DNA of 64,000 nucleotides from Nocardioides cavernae. Its GTDB lineage: Bacteria; Actinomycetota; Actinomycetes; Propionibacteriales; Nocardioidaceae. The translations under genes and the position numbers were made by a program. The stretch spans positions 4,712,001 through 4,776,000 of the forward strand of contig NZ_JAFBCA010000001.1 of assembly GCF_016907475.1 (NCBI RefSeq), written 5' to 3'. This document shows positions 39,883 through 50,365 of the stretch, piece by piece (positions within the stretch are counted from its first letter, which is position 1; each line of letters starts with the position of its first letter). A model generated the notes under the pieces. The model made no database searches. It saw only the letters and a list, made by a program, of their open reading frames with translations, and had not been told where the DNA came from.

Positions 39883-40758
39883 TCAGTGGTTGTTCTTGGG
39901 CCGGATGATCCCGACGATGACGATGCAGGCGACCGACACCATCGCGAGCAGGAAGGCCGTGGCGTAGGCGCCCTGCTGGTCGAAGTTGAGGTACTTCTCC
40001 TCCACCGCCAGGGTCGCGGTGCGGGTCTGGCCGAGCACGTTGCCCGACACGACCTTGACCGCGCCGAACTCACCGAGCGAGCGCGCCAGCGTCAGCACGA
40101 CGCCGTACGTGATGCCCCACTTGATGGACGGCAGGGTGATCCGCCAGAAGCGCTGGAGCCCGCTGGCGCCGAGGCTCTGGGCCGCCTGCTCCTGCTCGAT
40201 GCCGATCTCCTCGAGCACCGGCACGAGCTCGCGGATCATCAGCGGCAGCGCCACGAAGGTGGTCGCCATGATGATGCCCGGCGTCGAGAAGATGACGTCG
40301 AACCCCCAGCCGGCAAGCGTCGGCCCGAGCCAGCCGTTGCGGCCGCCGTAGACCAGCACCAGCGCGAGGCCGACGACGATCGGCGACACCGAGAGCGGGA
40401 GGTCGAGCAGGGAGTTGAGCAGTCGCTTGCCCGGGAACTCGTAACGGACGAGCAGCAGCGACATCCCCACGCCGAAGATCGTGTTGATGAGCACCGACCA
40501 CACGGCGACGTACGCGCTCAGCTGCAGCGCCACGACCATGTCAGGGTCCTCGAGGAGCGAGCGGATCGACTCCCACCCGTTGTCGAAGGTGTGGGTCACG
40601 ACCAGGGACACCGGCCACGCCACCAGGAAGAACAGGTAGGCGGTGACGATGAACCGGAGCAGGTAGGTGACCGGGGTCTTGCGCACCCGCGGGGGCCGAC
40701 GGCGCTCCTCGACAGGAGGAAGCGCGTCGGCGGTCGGGTGGATCAGCGTGTCAGCCAC
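39883..40758 (-). CDS. cysW: Sulfate ABC transporter permease CysW
   Basis: The 291-aa product has about six membrane segments and the EAA loop QAAQSLGASGLQRFWRITLP that contacts CysA. The VSLVVTHTFDNGWESIRSLL periplasmic loop resembles CysW. It overlaps the upstream permease gene by 8 nt, indicating coupled translation, and lies 57 nt before cysA. Confidence 0.92.
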   Translation of the reverse strand: MADTLIHPTADALPPVEERRRPPRVRKTPVTYLLRFIVTAYLFFLVAWPVSLVVTHTFDNGWESIRSLLEDPDMVVALQLSAYVAVWSVLINTIFGVGMSLLLVRYEFPGKRLLNSLLDLPLSVSPIVVGLALVLVYGGRNGWLGPTLAGWGFDVIFSTPGIIMATTFVALPLMIRELVPVLEEIGIEQEQAAQSLGASGLQRFWRITLPSIKWGITYGVVLTLARSLGEFGAVKVVSGNVLGQTRTATLAVEEKYLNFDQQGAYATAFLLAMVSVACIVIVGIIRPKNNH

Positions 40759-41599
40759 GTGCGGCCACCCGCCTCTGGATCAGGTCCAGGACCACGATCA
40801 CCGCGAGCGAGATGGCCAGCAGCACGGTCGCGACGGCCGCGGCCCCCGCGACGTTGTCGTTCTCGATGCTGCTGAGGATGCGCACGGAGGTGACCTCGGT
40901 CTTGAACGGGAGGTTGCCCGACAGCAGGACCAGCGAGCCGTACTCGCTGACGCCGCGGGCGAATGACAGGGCCGCGCCGGCGGTGATCGCCGGCGTGAGG
41001 CTGGGCAGGATGATGCGGCGGAAGGTGGTGAACCGGCTCGCGCCGAGCGAGGCCGCCGCCTCCTCCACGTCGTGCTCGAGCTCCTCGAGCACCGGCTGGA
41101 CCATGCGGACCACGAACGGCAGCGTGACGAAGAGGAACGCGAGGAACACGGCCGGGCGCTGGTTGGCAATGTCGATGCCGATCGGGCTGTCGGTGCCGTA
41201 GAGCGAGAGCAGCACCAGGCCGGCGACGATCGTCGGCAGCGCGAAGGGGATGTCGATCAGCACCTCGAGCACCGACTTGCCCCAGAAGCGGTCGCGGACC
41301 AGGACCCACGCGATGAGCGGGCCCATCACGACGTTGACCGCCGTGACGCCGGCGGCGGTGAAGACGGTGAGCTTGATGGCGGCGGCCGTCTGGCCGTTGG
41401 TGATGGTCGTCCAGAAGACGTCCCAGCCACCGTCGATCGCGGTGACGACGACGGCCGCCAGGGGGATCAGGACCAGCGCGCTGAACCAGATCATGGCGAT
41501 GCCGAGCCCGAGTCCCGACGACCGCGTGAGCGTGGAGCGCGGCCCCGACCGGCGAGGAGTCCTCGCCGGTCGGACCGCTGCGATCTCAGTTGAGGTCAT
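40751..41599 (-). CDS. cysT: Sulfate ABC transporter permease CysT
   Basis: The 282-aa product has six predicted membrane helices and the EAA loop EAAASLGASRFTTFRRIILPS. TDSPIGIDIANQRPAVFLAF and ALPTIVAGLVLLSLYG are CysT/CysU-type. A basic, Pro/Arg-rich N-terminus precedes the first helix. It lies between the binding-protein gene and cysW, with 36 nt and an 8-nt overlap respectively. Confidence 0.92.
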   Translation of the reverse strand: MTSTEIAAVRPARTPRRSGPRSTLTRSSGLGLGIAMIWFSALVLIPLAAVVVTAIDGGWDVFWTTITNGQTAAAIKLTVFTAAGVTAVNVVMGPLIAWVLVRDRFWGKSVLEVLIDIPFALPTIVAGLVLLSLYGTDSPIGIDIANQRPAVFLAFLFVTLPFVVRMVQPVLEELEHDVEEAAASLGASRFTTFRRIILPSLTPAITAGAALSFARGVSEYGSLVLLSGNLPFKTEVTSVRILSSIENDNVAGAAAVATVLLAISLAVIVVLDLIQRRVAARG

Positions 41600-41635
41600 G
41601 ACAGAGATGGGGGTGGAGGTGAGTGACGTCGCAGG

Positions 41636-42673
41636 TCACTCGAGGGAGAGGCCGGCGCCGAGGATGGCCTCGAAGATCAGGCCGTTCTCCTCGTCGAAGA
41701 ACTTCGTCGAGACCTCGTCCCAACCACCGAAGTCCTCGTCGACGGTCAGCAGCGTCCCGACCTCCGGGAACGGGTTCGACGGGTCGGCCGCGCCCTCGAC
41801 GGTGCCGCCGTAGTCGACGTCGTCGCGGATCGGGCGGAAGCCGGTGAGCGCGAACTGCTTCTGGCCCTCGTCCGAGAGGACGAAGTCCAGCCAGGCCTGC
41901 GACGGCTCGGAGGCGTCCTCGAGGATGGCGCCCGCGTTCTCGATCAGGAGGGAGGTCTCGGGGAGGACGTACTCGAAGCCCTCATCGTTCTGGGCGGCGA
42001 GGATCGCCTCGTTCTCGTAGGCCATGAGGACGTCACCGGTGCCGCCGAGGAAGGCGGTGGTGGCGTCGCGACCGCTGCTCGGCAGCGACACGACGTTCTT
42101 GAAGAACTTGTTGACGTACTCGGTGGCCTCCTTCTCGGTGCCACCGTCGCTGATCACCTGGCCGTAGGCGGCGAGGGCATTCCAGCGCGCGGCGCCGGAG
42201 GACGCCGGGTTGGGCGTGACGATCTCGACGCCCGGCTTGACCAGGTCGGCCCAGGTCTTGATGTTCTTGGGGTTGCCGTCGCGGACACCGAACACCACGA
42301 CCGAGCGCGAGACGACGCCCTTGTTGTCGCCGGCGTCCCAGTCGTCGGCCACGAGGCCCTCGTCGACGAGACGGGTGACGTCGGTCGGCACCGAGAAGTG
42401 GACGTAGTCGGCCTTGAGCCCGGCGGCGACCGCGCGGCTCTGGTCCCCCGAAGGACCGTAGGAGGTCTGGAACTTCACGCCCTCGCCCTCGGGCGTCTTG
42501 GTGAACTCCGTGGCGATGTTCTTGTTGGCGGCCTCGGGGACAGCGAAGCCGACGATGTGGATGGTGTTGGAGTCATCCTCTTCGCTGCTGCTGGCGCCAC
42601 CGGGGGCGCATGCGGACAGGGCCAGTGCCCCTACGAGTGCGGCCGCAAGAGCGGCACGTGAACGGATCTGCAT
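41636..42673 (-). CDS. sbp: Sulfate-binding lipoprotein
   Basis: The ~345-aa product starts MQIRSRAALAAALVGALALS with a lipobox ALSACAPGG, so it is lipid-anchored outside the membrane. The mature protein has the sulfate-binding hallmark FQTSYGPSGDQSRAV, ADYVHFSVPTDVTRL and NPASSGAARWN. It delivers sulfate to CysT-CysW. An in-frame ATG 11 codons upstream is unlikely because it would put a charged leader before the signal. It is the first gene of the operon, with candidate operator repeats at 42687-42762. Confidence 0.92.
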   Translation of the reverse strand: MQIRSRAALAAALVGALALSACAPGGASSSEEDDSNTIHIVGFAVPEAANKNIATEFTKTPEGEGVKFQTSYGPSGDQSRAVAAGLKADYVHFSVPTDVTRLVDEGLVADDWDAGDNKGVVSRSVVVFGVRDGNPKNIKTWADLVKPGVEIVTPNPASSGAARWNALAAYGQVISDGGTEKEATEYVNKFFKNVVSLPSSGRDATTAFLGGTGDVLMAYENEAILAAQNDEGFEYVLPETSLLIENAGAILEDASEPSQAWLDFVLSDEGQKQFALTGFRPIRDDVDYGGTVEGAADPSNPFPEVGTLLTVDEDFGGWDEVSTKFFDEENGLIFEAILGAGLSLE

Positions 42674-42686
42674 GGGGGATGCTCGA

Positions 42687-42762
42687 CTTTCTCGATCGGT
42701 GTGCAATGTCGAGAAAGATACATGACTTTATTGACCGCGATGACATTGACCGCAGTTCGGTC
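42687..42762. promoter_or_regulatory. Repeat-rich control region upstream of sbp-cysTWA
   Basis: ATTGACCGC occurs twice as a direct repeat with 15-bp period (42730-42738, 42745-42753). It is followed by the dyad ACCG-cagtt-CGGT at 42750-42762. A second inverted repeat, CTTTCTCG/CGAGAAAG, spans 42687-42717 in the 5' leader. These look like regulator sites and a leader hairpin for sulfur control; the divergent korA could share them. Confidence 0.5.
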
Positions 42763-42903
42763 GCGTGTCGTGGGTCACGCACCCGGCGGACGGGGTACCG
42801 GGGAGGCGTCCATCACGTGGGGAACGGCGGGATTCCGCCCCGTCCGCGACTATCGTGGGCAGCTGGGAGACGACTCTCGTGACACGTAGGAAGCAGGGCA
42901 GAG

Positions 42904-44828
<1,925 letters not shown>

Positions 44829-44829
<1 letters not shown>

Positions 44830-45959
44830 TGAGCACTCCCCTCACCGGCACGCCCATCGAGCTGGGCCTCCCCGGCCTGCGCTCCGGCACCGAGCAGGTG
44901 CCGGCGGCCGACGGGCCGCAGACGGGCAAGGAATTCACCTCCGACCAGGAGGTGCGCTGGTGCCCCGGGTGCGGCGACTACGCCGTGCTCAAGGCCGTCC
45001 AGTCGTTCCTTCCCGACCTCGGCCTGCGCCGCGAGAACATCGTGTTCGTCTCCGGCATCGGCTGCTCCTCGCGCTTCCCCTACTACCTCGACACCTACGG
45101 CATGCACTCGATCCACGGCCGCGCGCCGTCGATCGCGACGGGCATCGCCACGGCGCGCGAGGACCTGTCGGTGTGGGTCGTCACGGGCGACGGCGATGCG
45201 CTGTCGATCGGTGGCAACCACCTGATCCACGCCCTGCGTCGCAACGTCAACATGACGATCCTGCTCTTCAACAACCGCATCTACGGCCTGACCAAGGGGC
45301 AGTACTCCCCCACGTCGGAGACCGGCAAGGTCACCAAGTCGACCCCGATGGGGTCTCTGGACCACCCGTTCAACCCGGTGTCGCTGGCCCTGGGGGCCGA
45401 GGCGTCGTTCGTGGCGCGCACCATCGACTCCGACCGCAAGCACCTCACCTCGGTGCTCGCCGCCGCCGCCGCACACCGCGGCACGTCGCTGGTGGAGATC
45501 TACCAGAACTGCCCGATCTTCAACGACGGCGCGTTCGACGCCATCAAGTCGCCCGACACCAAGGCCGACGCGATCATCCCGCTCGTGCACGGCGAGCCGA
45601 TCACGTTCGGCAGCACGCTCGAGGACGGGCGCGGGGCGAAGGCCCTCGTCCGCGACACGGCGACCGGCGGTGTCCAGGTCGTGGCGACCGCCGACGTGGA
45701 CGCTGCTGAGGTCCTGGTCCACGACGCGCACAGCCCCGACCCGACGATGGCCTTCGCGATCTCGCGGCTCACCGACTCCGGCTACCTCAACACCTCGCCG
45801 ATCGGCGTCTTCCGCCAGGTCGAGCGACCGACGTACGACGACCAGGCTCGCGAGCAGGTCGCCGCGGCCGTCGACGAGGTCGGAAATGGCGACGCCGCCG
45901 ACCGCTCCGCCCGTCTGGCGTCGCTGATCGGCGGCGGCGACACCTGGACGATCATCTGA
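44829..45959 (+). CDS. korB: 2-oxoacid:ferredoxin oxidoreductase subunit beta
   Basis: The 376-aa product carries the [4Fe-4S] Cys pair WCPGCGDYAVL, CSSRFPYY, and the thiamine-diphosphate motif VTGDGDALSIGGNHLIHALRRN, followed by NNRIYGLTKGQYSPTSE. It is the catalytic partner of KorA. The TGATG overlap shows coupled expression. A palindrome at 45958-45975 straddles the stop region. Confidence 0.94.
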
Positions 45960-45975
45960 CGATCAGCTGATCGTC
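45958..45975. terminator. Perfect 18-bp palindrome after korB
   Basis: GACGATCAGCTGATCGTC overlaps the korB TGA and lies between two converging genes. It may act as a terminator or protein-binding site. Confidence 0.5.
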
Positions 45976-46006
45976 GCGCGGATCGTCCAGGTGCGGTGAC
46001 CAGGGC

Positions 46007-46417
46007 TCAGTCGAAGTAGAGCGTCCAGACCTTGCCCTTGGTGTTGCCGAAGCCGTTGGAGTGGTCGACCTTCGAGCGCCACTTCCAGCGACCCTTGTCC
46101 GGGGCGAAGATGCGGGTCTTGAAGACGCCGCTGTCGTTGGTCTTGACCTTCTTGACCGTCTTCCACTTGCAGGAGCCGCACGCCTTCTTGAGGATCTTCA
46201 CCTTCTGGTTGGCGTAGGGCAGCAGGGTGCCGTCGAGCTGCGGCTCCGTCACCGTGCCCTTGAGCTTGAAGGCGTTGTAGGAGACCTGCTTGGTCTTCGG
46301 CGGCACCTCCTCGATGACGCGCTTCGGGAGCGACCCGGCGCCGGCGCTCGTGCTGAGCCCGCCGACCAGGAGCAGTGCGGCGACCAGGGCCGACAGGACG
46401 GTGCGGAGAGTCCGCAT
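46007..46417 (-). CDS. Small secreted basic protein of unknown function
   Basis: The 136-aa product has a clear signal peptide (MRTLRTVLSALVAALLLVGG, cleavage near AGAGS at about residue 29). The mature part is Lys/Trp-rich with VKILKKACGSCKWKTVKKVK and RWKWRSKVDHSNGFG. The two Cys may form a disulfide. It resembles small beta-sandwich secreted proteins of actinobacteria but no family is named. GGGGGA precedes the ATG. Confidence 0.7.
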   Translation of the reverse strand: MRTLRTVLSALVAALLLVGGLSTSAGAGSLPKRVIEEVPPKTKQVSYNAFKLKGTVTEPQLDGTLLPYANQKVKILKKACGSCKWKTVKKVKTNDSGVFKTRIFAPDKGRWKWRSKVDHSNGFGNTKGKVWTLYFD

Positions 46418-46517
46418 GTGAGTTCCCCCTCGAGTGATGATGACTTCGTGGCCTGACGGGGTCCCACGCCCCGAGGCCGCTCCATCGTAGGCGACTGGCC
46501 GCCTCTACACTCCGGGA

Positions 46518-47426
46518 GTGCCAGATAGCCGACGCGGACTGATCTTCGGCGCGGTCGCCTACATCCTCTGGGGCACCTTCCCCCTCTACTGGACGCTGCT
46601 CGAGCCGGCCGGTGCGATCGAGATCCTCGCGCACCGCATCGTCTGGTCCGTGCTCACGATGCTCGTCATCCTCGTGCTGGCGCGACGCGTGGGCCAGTTC
46701 CGCGCACTGCTGCGCGACCGCCGCAAGCTGCTCCTCATCAGCAGCGCGGCCTTCGTCATCACCATCAACTGGGGCGGCTACATCTGGGGCGTCAACAACG
46801 GCCGCGTCGTCGAGACCTCTCTGGGCTACTTCATCAACCCGCTCGTGACCGTGCTGATGGGCGTGCTCATCCTCGGCGAGCACCTGCGGCGCCTGCAGTG
46901 GATCGCGATGGCCATCGCGTTCATCGCGGTCGCCGTGCTGACGATCGACTACGGACGGCCGCCCTGGGTCGCGCTCGTCCTCGCCTTCTCCTTCGGCACC
47001 TACGGCCTGCTCAAGAAGCAGGCGGGCGTGGGAGCCGTGGAGAGCATCACGCTGGAGACCCTGGTCATCGCGCCGTTCGCAGCGGCGTACATCGCCTGGC
47101 TGGTCGCCACCGGCGAGTCGAGCTTCGGCAGCCACGGCGCCGGGCACGCGCTCCTCTTCACCACCACCGGCATCATCACCGCCGTCCCCCTGATGCTCTT
47201 CGGCGCCGCGGCGATCCGGGTCTCGATGGTCTCGCTCGGGCTGCTGCAGTACCTCGCCCCCACCATCCAGTTCGCCCTCGGCATCCTCGTCTTCGACGAG
47301 GCCATGCCCGCCAGCCGCTGGATCGGCTTCGGCCTGGTCTGGGTCGCGCTCGCGATCTTCACGGTCGAGGCGGTCAACCACCGCCGCCGCCAGCTGCGCC
47401 TCGTGGCGCACGCCAGCGCGGTCTGA
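46518..47426 (+). CDS. rarD: RarD/EamA-family permease
   Basis: The 302-aa product has ten hydrophobic helices, with the RarD opening GLIFGAVAYILWGTFPLYW and the central NWGGYIWGVNNGRVVETSLGYFINPL. RarD proteins are drug/metabolite transporters of unknown substrate (chloramphenicol sensitivity in some species). TACACT at 46505-46510 lies 7 nt before GTG 46518, suggesting a leaderless message. The gene is alone on this strand and faces the repeat cluster. Confidence 0.9.
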   Translation: MPDSRRGLIFGAVAYILWGTFPLYWTLLEPAGAIEILAHRIVWSVLTMLVILVLARRVGQFRALLRDRRKLLLISSAAFVITINWGGYIWGVNNGRVVETSLGYFINPLVTVLMGVLILGEHLRRLQWIAMAIAFIAVAVLTIDYGRPPWVALVLAFSFGTYGLLKKQAGVGAVESITLETLVIAPFAAAYIAWLVATGESSFGSHGAGHALLFTTTGIITAVPLMLFGAAAIRVSMVSLGLLQYLAPTIQFALGILVFDEAMPASRWIGFGLVWVALAIFTVEAVNHRRRQLRLVAHASAV

Positions 47427-47438
47427 GAGCGCGCTCCG

Positions 47439-47526
47439 GCGGTGGCCACCCACACTCGGGGTGCTCAGAATGTGGCTCACGCACCGCCCGCCGGCGCGGC
47501 GGCGTACGACACGCGCGTCAGCGGTG
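47439..47526. repeat. Dispersed-type repeat, copy A (88 bp)
   Basis: Starts GCGGTGGCCACCCACACTCG and ends CGCGTCAGCGGTG. Nearly identical to copy B at 47633-47721. The interval 47527-47632 contains an inverted GCGGTGAG/CTCACCGC pair and a hairpin TGCTCGTAC-tgg-GTACGAGCA at 47592-47612. Confidence 0.8.
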
Positions 47527-47632
47527 AGCCACGCATGTTCTGGCGCTTGAAGACCTGCATCACTCACCGCCAGCACGCCAAGGTCGAAGTCTGCTCGTAC
47601 TGGGTACGAGCAAAGTGTGAGCCAGACCGCTA

Positions 47633-47721
47633 GCGGTGGCCCACCCACATTCGGGGTGCTCGGAACGTGGCTCACGCACCGCCCGCCGGCGCGGCGGCGT
47701 ACGACACGCGCGTCAGCGGTG
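47633..47721. repeat. Dispersed-type repeat, copy B (89 bp)
   Basis: Starts GCGGTGGCCCACCCACATTC and shares GGCTCACGCACCGCCCGCCG and the following GGCGTACGACACGCGCGTC block with copy A. A few substitutions and one indel separate the copies. Confidence 0.8.
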
Positions 47722-47775
47722 GTCCACCCACATTCCGACCTCCCGGAATGTGGCTCACGCACCGCCCGGAGGCGG
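47716..47775. repeat. Partial third copy with a hairpin (copy C)
   Basis: Overlaps the end of copy B and keeps the start of the unit (GCGGTGGTCCACCCACATTC) and TGTGGCTCACGCACCGCCCG. CACATTCCG and CGGAATGTG form a hairpin. It ends 2 nt before the polyprenyl synthase stop, so it may act as a terminator. With copies A and B it fills the 351-bp gap after rarD; no gene was found there. Confidence 0.65.
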
Positions 47776-47777
47776 GG

Positions 47778-48776
47778 TCAGGACGAGCGGGTCGCGACGA
47801 TGTCGGCGAACGACTCGAGAGCCGTGCGCACGGGGCCGGGGTCGAGGGCCTCGAGGAGCTTCTTGGCGCGGGCGGCCTCGGCCAGCACGTGGTCGCGGGC
47901 CTGGTCCATGGCCGGGTGCCGGCGCATGAGCTCGAGGGCCTCGGCGTGCTCGGCGTCGTCGGTCAGCGGGCGGCCGAGGAGCGACAGCAGCCGGGCGTCG
48001 GCCGGGTCGGTGGAGGCCTGGGCCATGAGGACGGGGAGGGTGGGTACGCCCTCGCGCAGGTCGGTGCCGGGCGTCTTGCCGGACGTGTCGGACTCCGAGG
48101 CGATGTCGAGGATGTCGTCGGTCAGCTGGAAGGCCGAGCCCACGATCTCGCCGTAGGAGCTCAGGGCCTCGACGACGTCCGGGCGGGCGCCGCTGAACAT
48201 CGCGCCGTAGCGGGCGGACGTGGCGATCAGCGAGCCCGTCTTGCCGGCGACGACGTCGAGGTAGTGCTCCAGCGGATCCTCGCCCGGGCCGGGCGGAACG
48301 GTCTCCATGATCTGGCCCTCGACGAGCCGGGTGAAGGTACGCGCTTGGATCAGGACCGCCTCGGGTCCCAGCTCGGCGGTGAGCTCGGAAGAGCGCCCGA
48401 ACAGGAAGTCGCCGGTGAGGATCGCGACGTTGTTGTCCCAGCGCGCGTTGGCGGTGTGGGCGCCGCGGCGCAGGGACGCCTCGTCCATCACGTCGTCGTG
48501 GTAGAGCGAGGCGACGTGGGTGAGCTCCACGACGCAGGCGGCGGTGTCGACCGCGTCGGCGTCGGGGTCCGGGCCGGCCTCCGCGGCGAGCAGCACCAGC
48601 AACGGGCGGAAGCGCTTGCCACCGGCCATCATCAGGTGCGCCGCCGCCTCCGAGACGAACTGCGCACGTCCCCGGCAGTGGTCGGCGAGCATCTCCTCGA
48701 TGCGCGCCATCCGCTCGACCAGCCGCTGCTGGAGAGCGGCGTCGACGACGGGCATTGCAAGGGGCGAGTCGGTCAC
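47778..48776 (-). CDS. Polyprenyl diphosphate synthase (trans-isoprenyl)
   Basis: The 332-aa product has both Asp-rich motifs, LYHDDVMDEASLRRG (first DDxxD) at about residue 93 and FQLTDDILDIASES (second), with GGKRFRP at residue ~52. It condenses isopentenyl diphosphate into a long all-trans chain, probably the menaquinone side chain. GTG 48776 overlaps the nuoN stop (GTGA), so it is the last gene of the nuo operon, a link often seen in actinobacteria between quinone supply and complex I. Confidence 0.93.
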   Translation of the reverse strand: MTDSPLAMPVVDAALQQRLVERMARIEEMLADHCRGRAQFVSEAAAHLMMAGGKRFRPLLVLLAAEAGPDPDADAVDTAACVVELTHVASLYHDDVMDEASLRRGAHTANARWDNNVAILTGDFLFGRSSELTAELGPEAVLIQARTFTRLVEGQIMETVPPGPGEDPLEHYLDVVAGKTGSLIATSARYGAMFSGARPDVVEALSSYGEIVGSAFQLTDDILDIASESDTSGKTPGTDLREGVPTLPVLMAQASTDPADARLLSLLGRPLTDDAEHAEALELMRRHPAMDQARDHVLAEAARAKKLLEALDPGPVRTALESFADIVATRSS

Positions 48777-50365
48777 CTGATGAATTCTCCCGCAACAGCC
48801 GCGAGATCCAGCACCGGCCCCGGCAGCACGCCGAGGACGAGGGTGATCGCGGCACCGACGGCGATCGTCGTCGCGGTGAGCACCGACGGGTACGCCACGC
48901 TCGGGCCGTCGCCGATCGGCTCGTCGAAGTACATGACCTTGATGACCCGGACGTAGAGGAACGCCGCGATGATGCTCGCGATCACGGCCGCCACCACGAC
49001 GGGCCAGGCGCCCGCCGCGAGGGCCACGGAGAAGACCGCGAGCTTGCCCACGAAGCCGGAGGTGAGCGGGATGCCCGCCATCGCCAGCAGGAAGAAGGCG
49101 AACACCCCAGCCACCACCGGCGACTCCTTGCCGAGGCCGGCCCACCGGTCGATCGCGGTGGTCTCGCCGCCGCCGTCGCGGACCAGGCTCACCACGGCGA
49201 AGGCGCCGATCGTCGCGAACCCGTAGGTCGCGAGGTAGAAGAGCACGGCCTGGACCGAGCTGATCTCGCCGACGGCCAGCTGGTCGGCGGCCTGCAGGCC
49301 GAGGACGCCGGTGAGGATGAAGCCGGTGTGGGCGACCGAGGAGTACGCCAGCAGGCGCTTGATGTCGGTCTGCGTGATGGCCAGCGCGGCACCGACGAAC
49401 ATCGACAGCACGGCGATGATCCACAGCATCGGCTGCCACGACCAGCGGTCCGCACCGAGGGCGACGTAGAACAGGCGCATGATCGCGCCGAAGGCCGCGA
49501 CCTTGGTGCCGGCCGCCATGAACGCGGTGACCGGGGTCGGGGCGCCCTGGTAGACGTCGGGCGTCCACGCCTGGAACGGCACGGCGCCGACCTTGAAGAG
49601 CAGGCCGACCGAGAGCAGACCCGTGCCGATGAGCAGCAGGGTCTGGTTGCCCACGTCGTTGCGCACCGCCTCGTTGATTGAGGCGAAGTCCAGGGCGCCG
49701 GCGAAGCCGTAGAGCAGTGCCGCGCCGTAGAGGAAGAAGCCCGACGAGAACGCACCGAGGAGGAAGTACTTGAGCGCGGCCTCCTGGCTGAGCAGGCGGC
49801 GGCGGCGGGCGAGGCCGCTCAGCAGGTAGAGCGGGAGCGACAGGACCTCGAGGCCGACGAACATCGTCAGCAGGTCGTTGGCCGCCGGGAAGAGCATCAT
49901 GCCGAAGACCGCGAACATCATCAGCGGGTAGACCTCGGTGTGCTCGCGGTTGGCCGCGATCGACGCGGTCTCCGCGTCGGTGCCCGGCACGGCGGCAGCC
50001 TGGCCGGCGAACGCCGACACCCCGCCGTCGAGGTGCCGCTCGGCGAAGAGCAGCACTCCGGCGATGGCCAGCGCGAGGACGAGGCCCCAGATGAAGAGGC
50101 TCGGCCCGTCGACTGCGATCGTCCCGCCGACGGTGAGCACGCCGCGCGCGGCGCCGTCGTCGTGCGTCTGCACCTTCTGCGCCACCAGCACCACGCCGAC
50201 GAGGGCGAGCACGAGGCCACCGAGCGCCAGCACGACCTGGGCCGTGTAGCGGATCGAGCGCGGGAGGAACGCCTCCACGACGACGCCGAGGCAGGCGACA
50301 CCGAAGACGGCCAGCAGCGGCCAGAGCTCGAAGTACTCGACGCTGGGCTTCACGAACTCGGTCAC
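48773..50365 (-). CDS. nuoN: NADH-quinone oxidoreductase subunit N
   Basis: The 530-aa product is a 14-helix antiporter-like membrane subunit. It has YPLMMFAVFGMMLFPAANDL, the lumenal KYFLLGAFSSGFFLYGAALL, a central Lys region (FKVGAVPFQAWTPDVYQGAP) and KRLLAYSSVAHTGFI. It forms one of the proton channels of complex I. GTG 50365 overlaps the nuoM stop (GTGA). Confidence 0.95.
   Translation of the reverse strand: MTEFVKPSVEYFELWPLLAVFGVACLGVVVEAFLPRSIRYTAQVVLALGGLVLALVGVVLVAQKVQTHDDGAARGVLTVGGTIAVDGPSLFIWGLVLALAIAGVLLFAERHLDGGVSAFAGQAAAVPGTDAETASIAANREHTEVYPLMMFAVFGMMLFPAANDLLTMFVGLEVLSLPLYLLSGLARRRRLLSQEAALKYFLLGAFSSGFFLYGAALLYGFAGALDFASINEAVRNDVGNQTLLLIGTGLLSVGLLFKVGAVPFQAWTPDVYQGAPTPVTAFMAAGTKVAAFGAIMRLFYVALGADRWSWQPMLWIIAVLSMFVGAALAITQTDIKRLLAYSSVAHTGFILTGVLGLQAADQLAVGEISSVQAVLFYLATYGFATIGAFAVVSLVRDGGGETTAIDRWAGLGKESPVVAGVFAFFLLAMAGIPLTSGFVGKLAVFSVALAAGAWPVVVAAVIASIIAAFLYVRVIKVMYFDEPIGDGPSVAYPSVLTATTIAVGAAITLVLGVLPGPVLDLAAVAGEFIR

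Noticed and set aside
45963..47762. Open frame of about 600 codons on the minus strand across rarD and the repeat cluster
   Set aside because: It covers a clear RarD gene on the opposite strand and two copies of a non-coding repeat, and the predicted protein is low-complexity.
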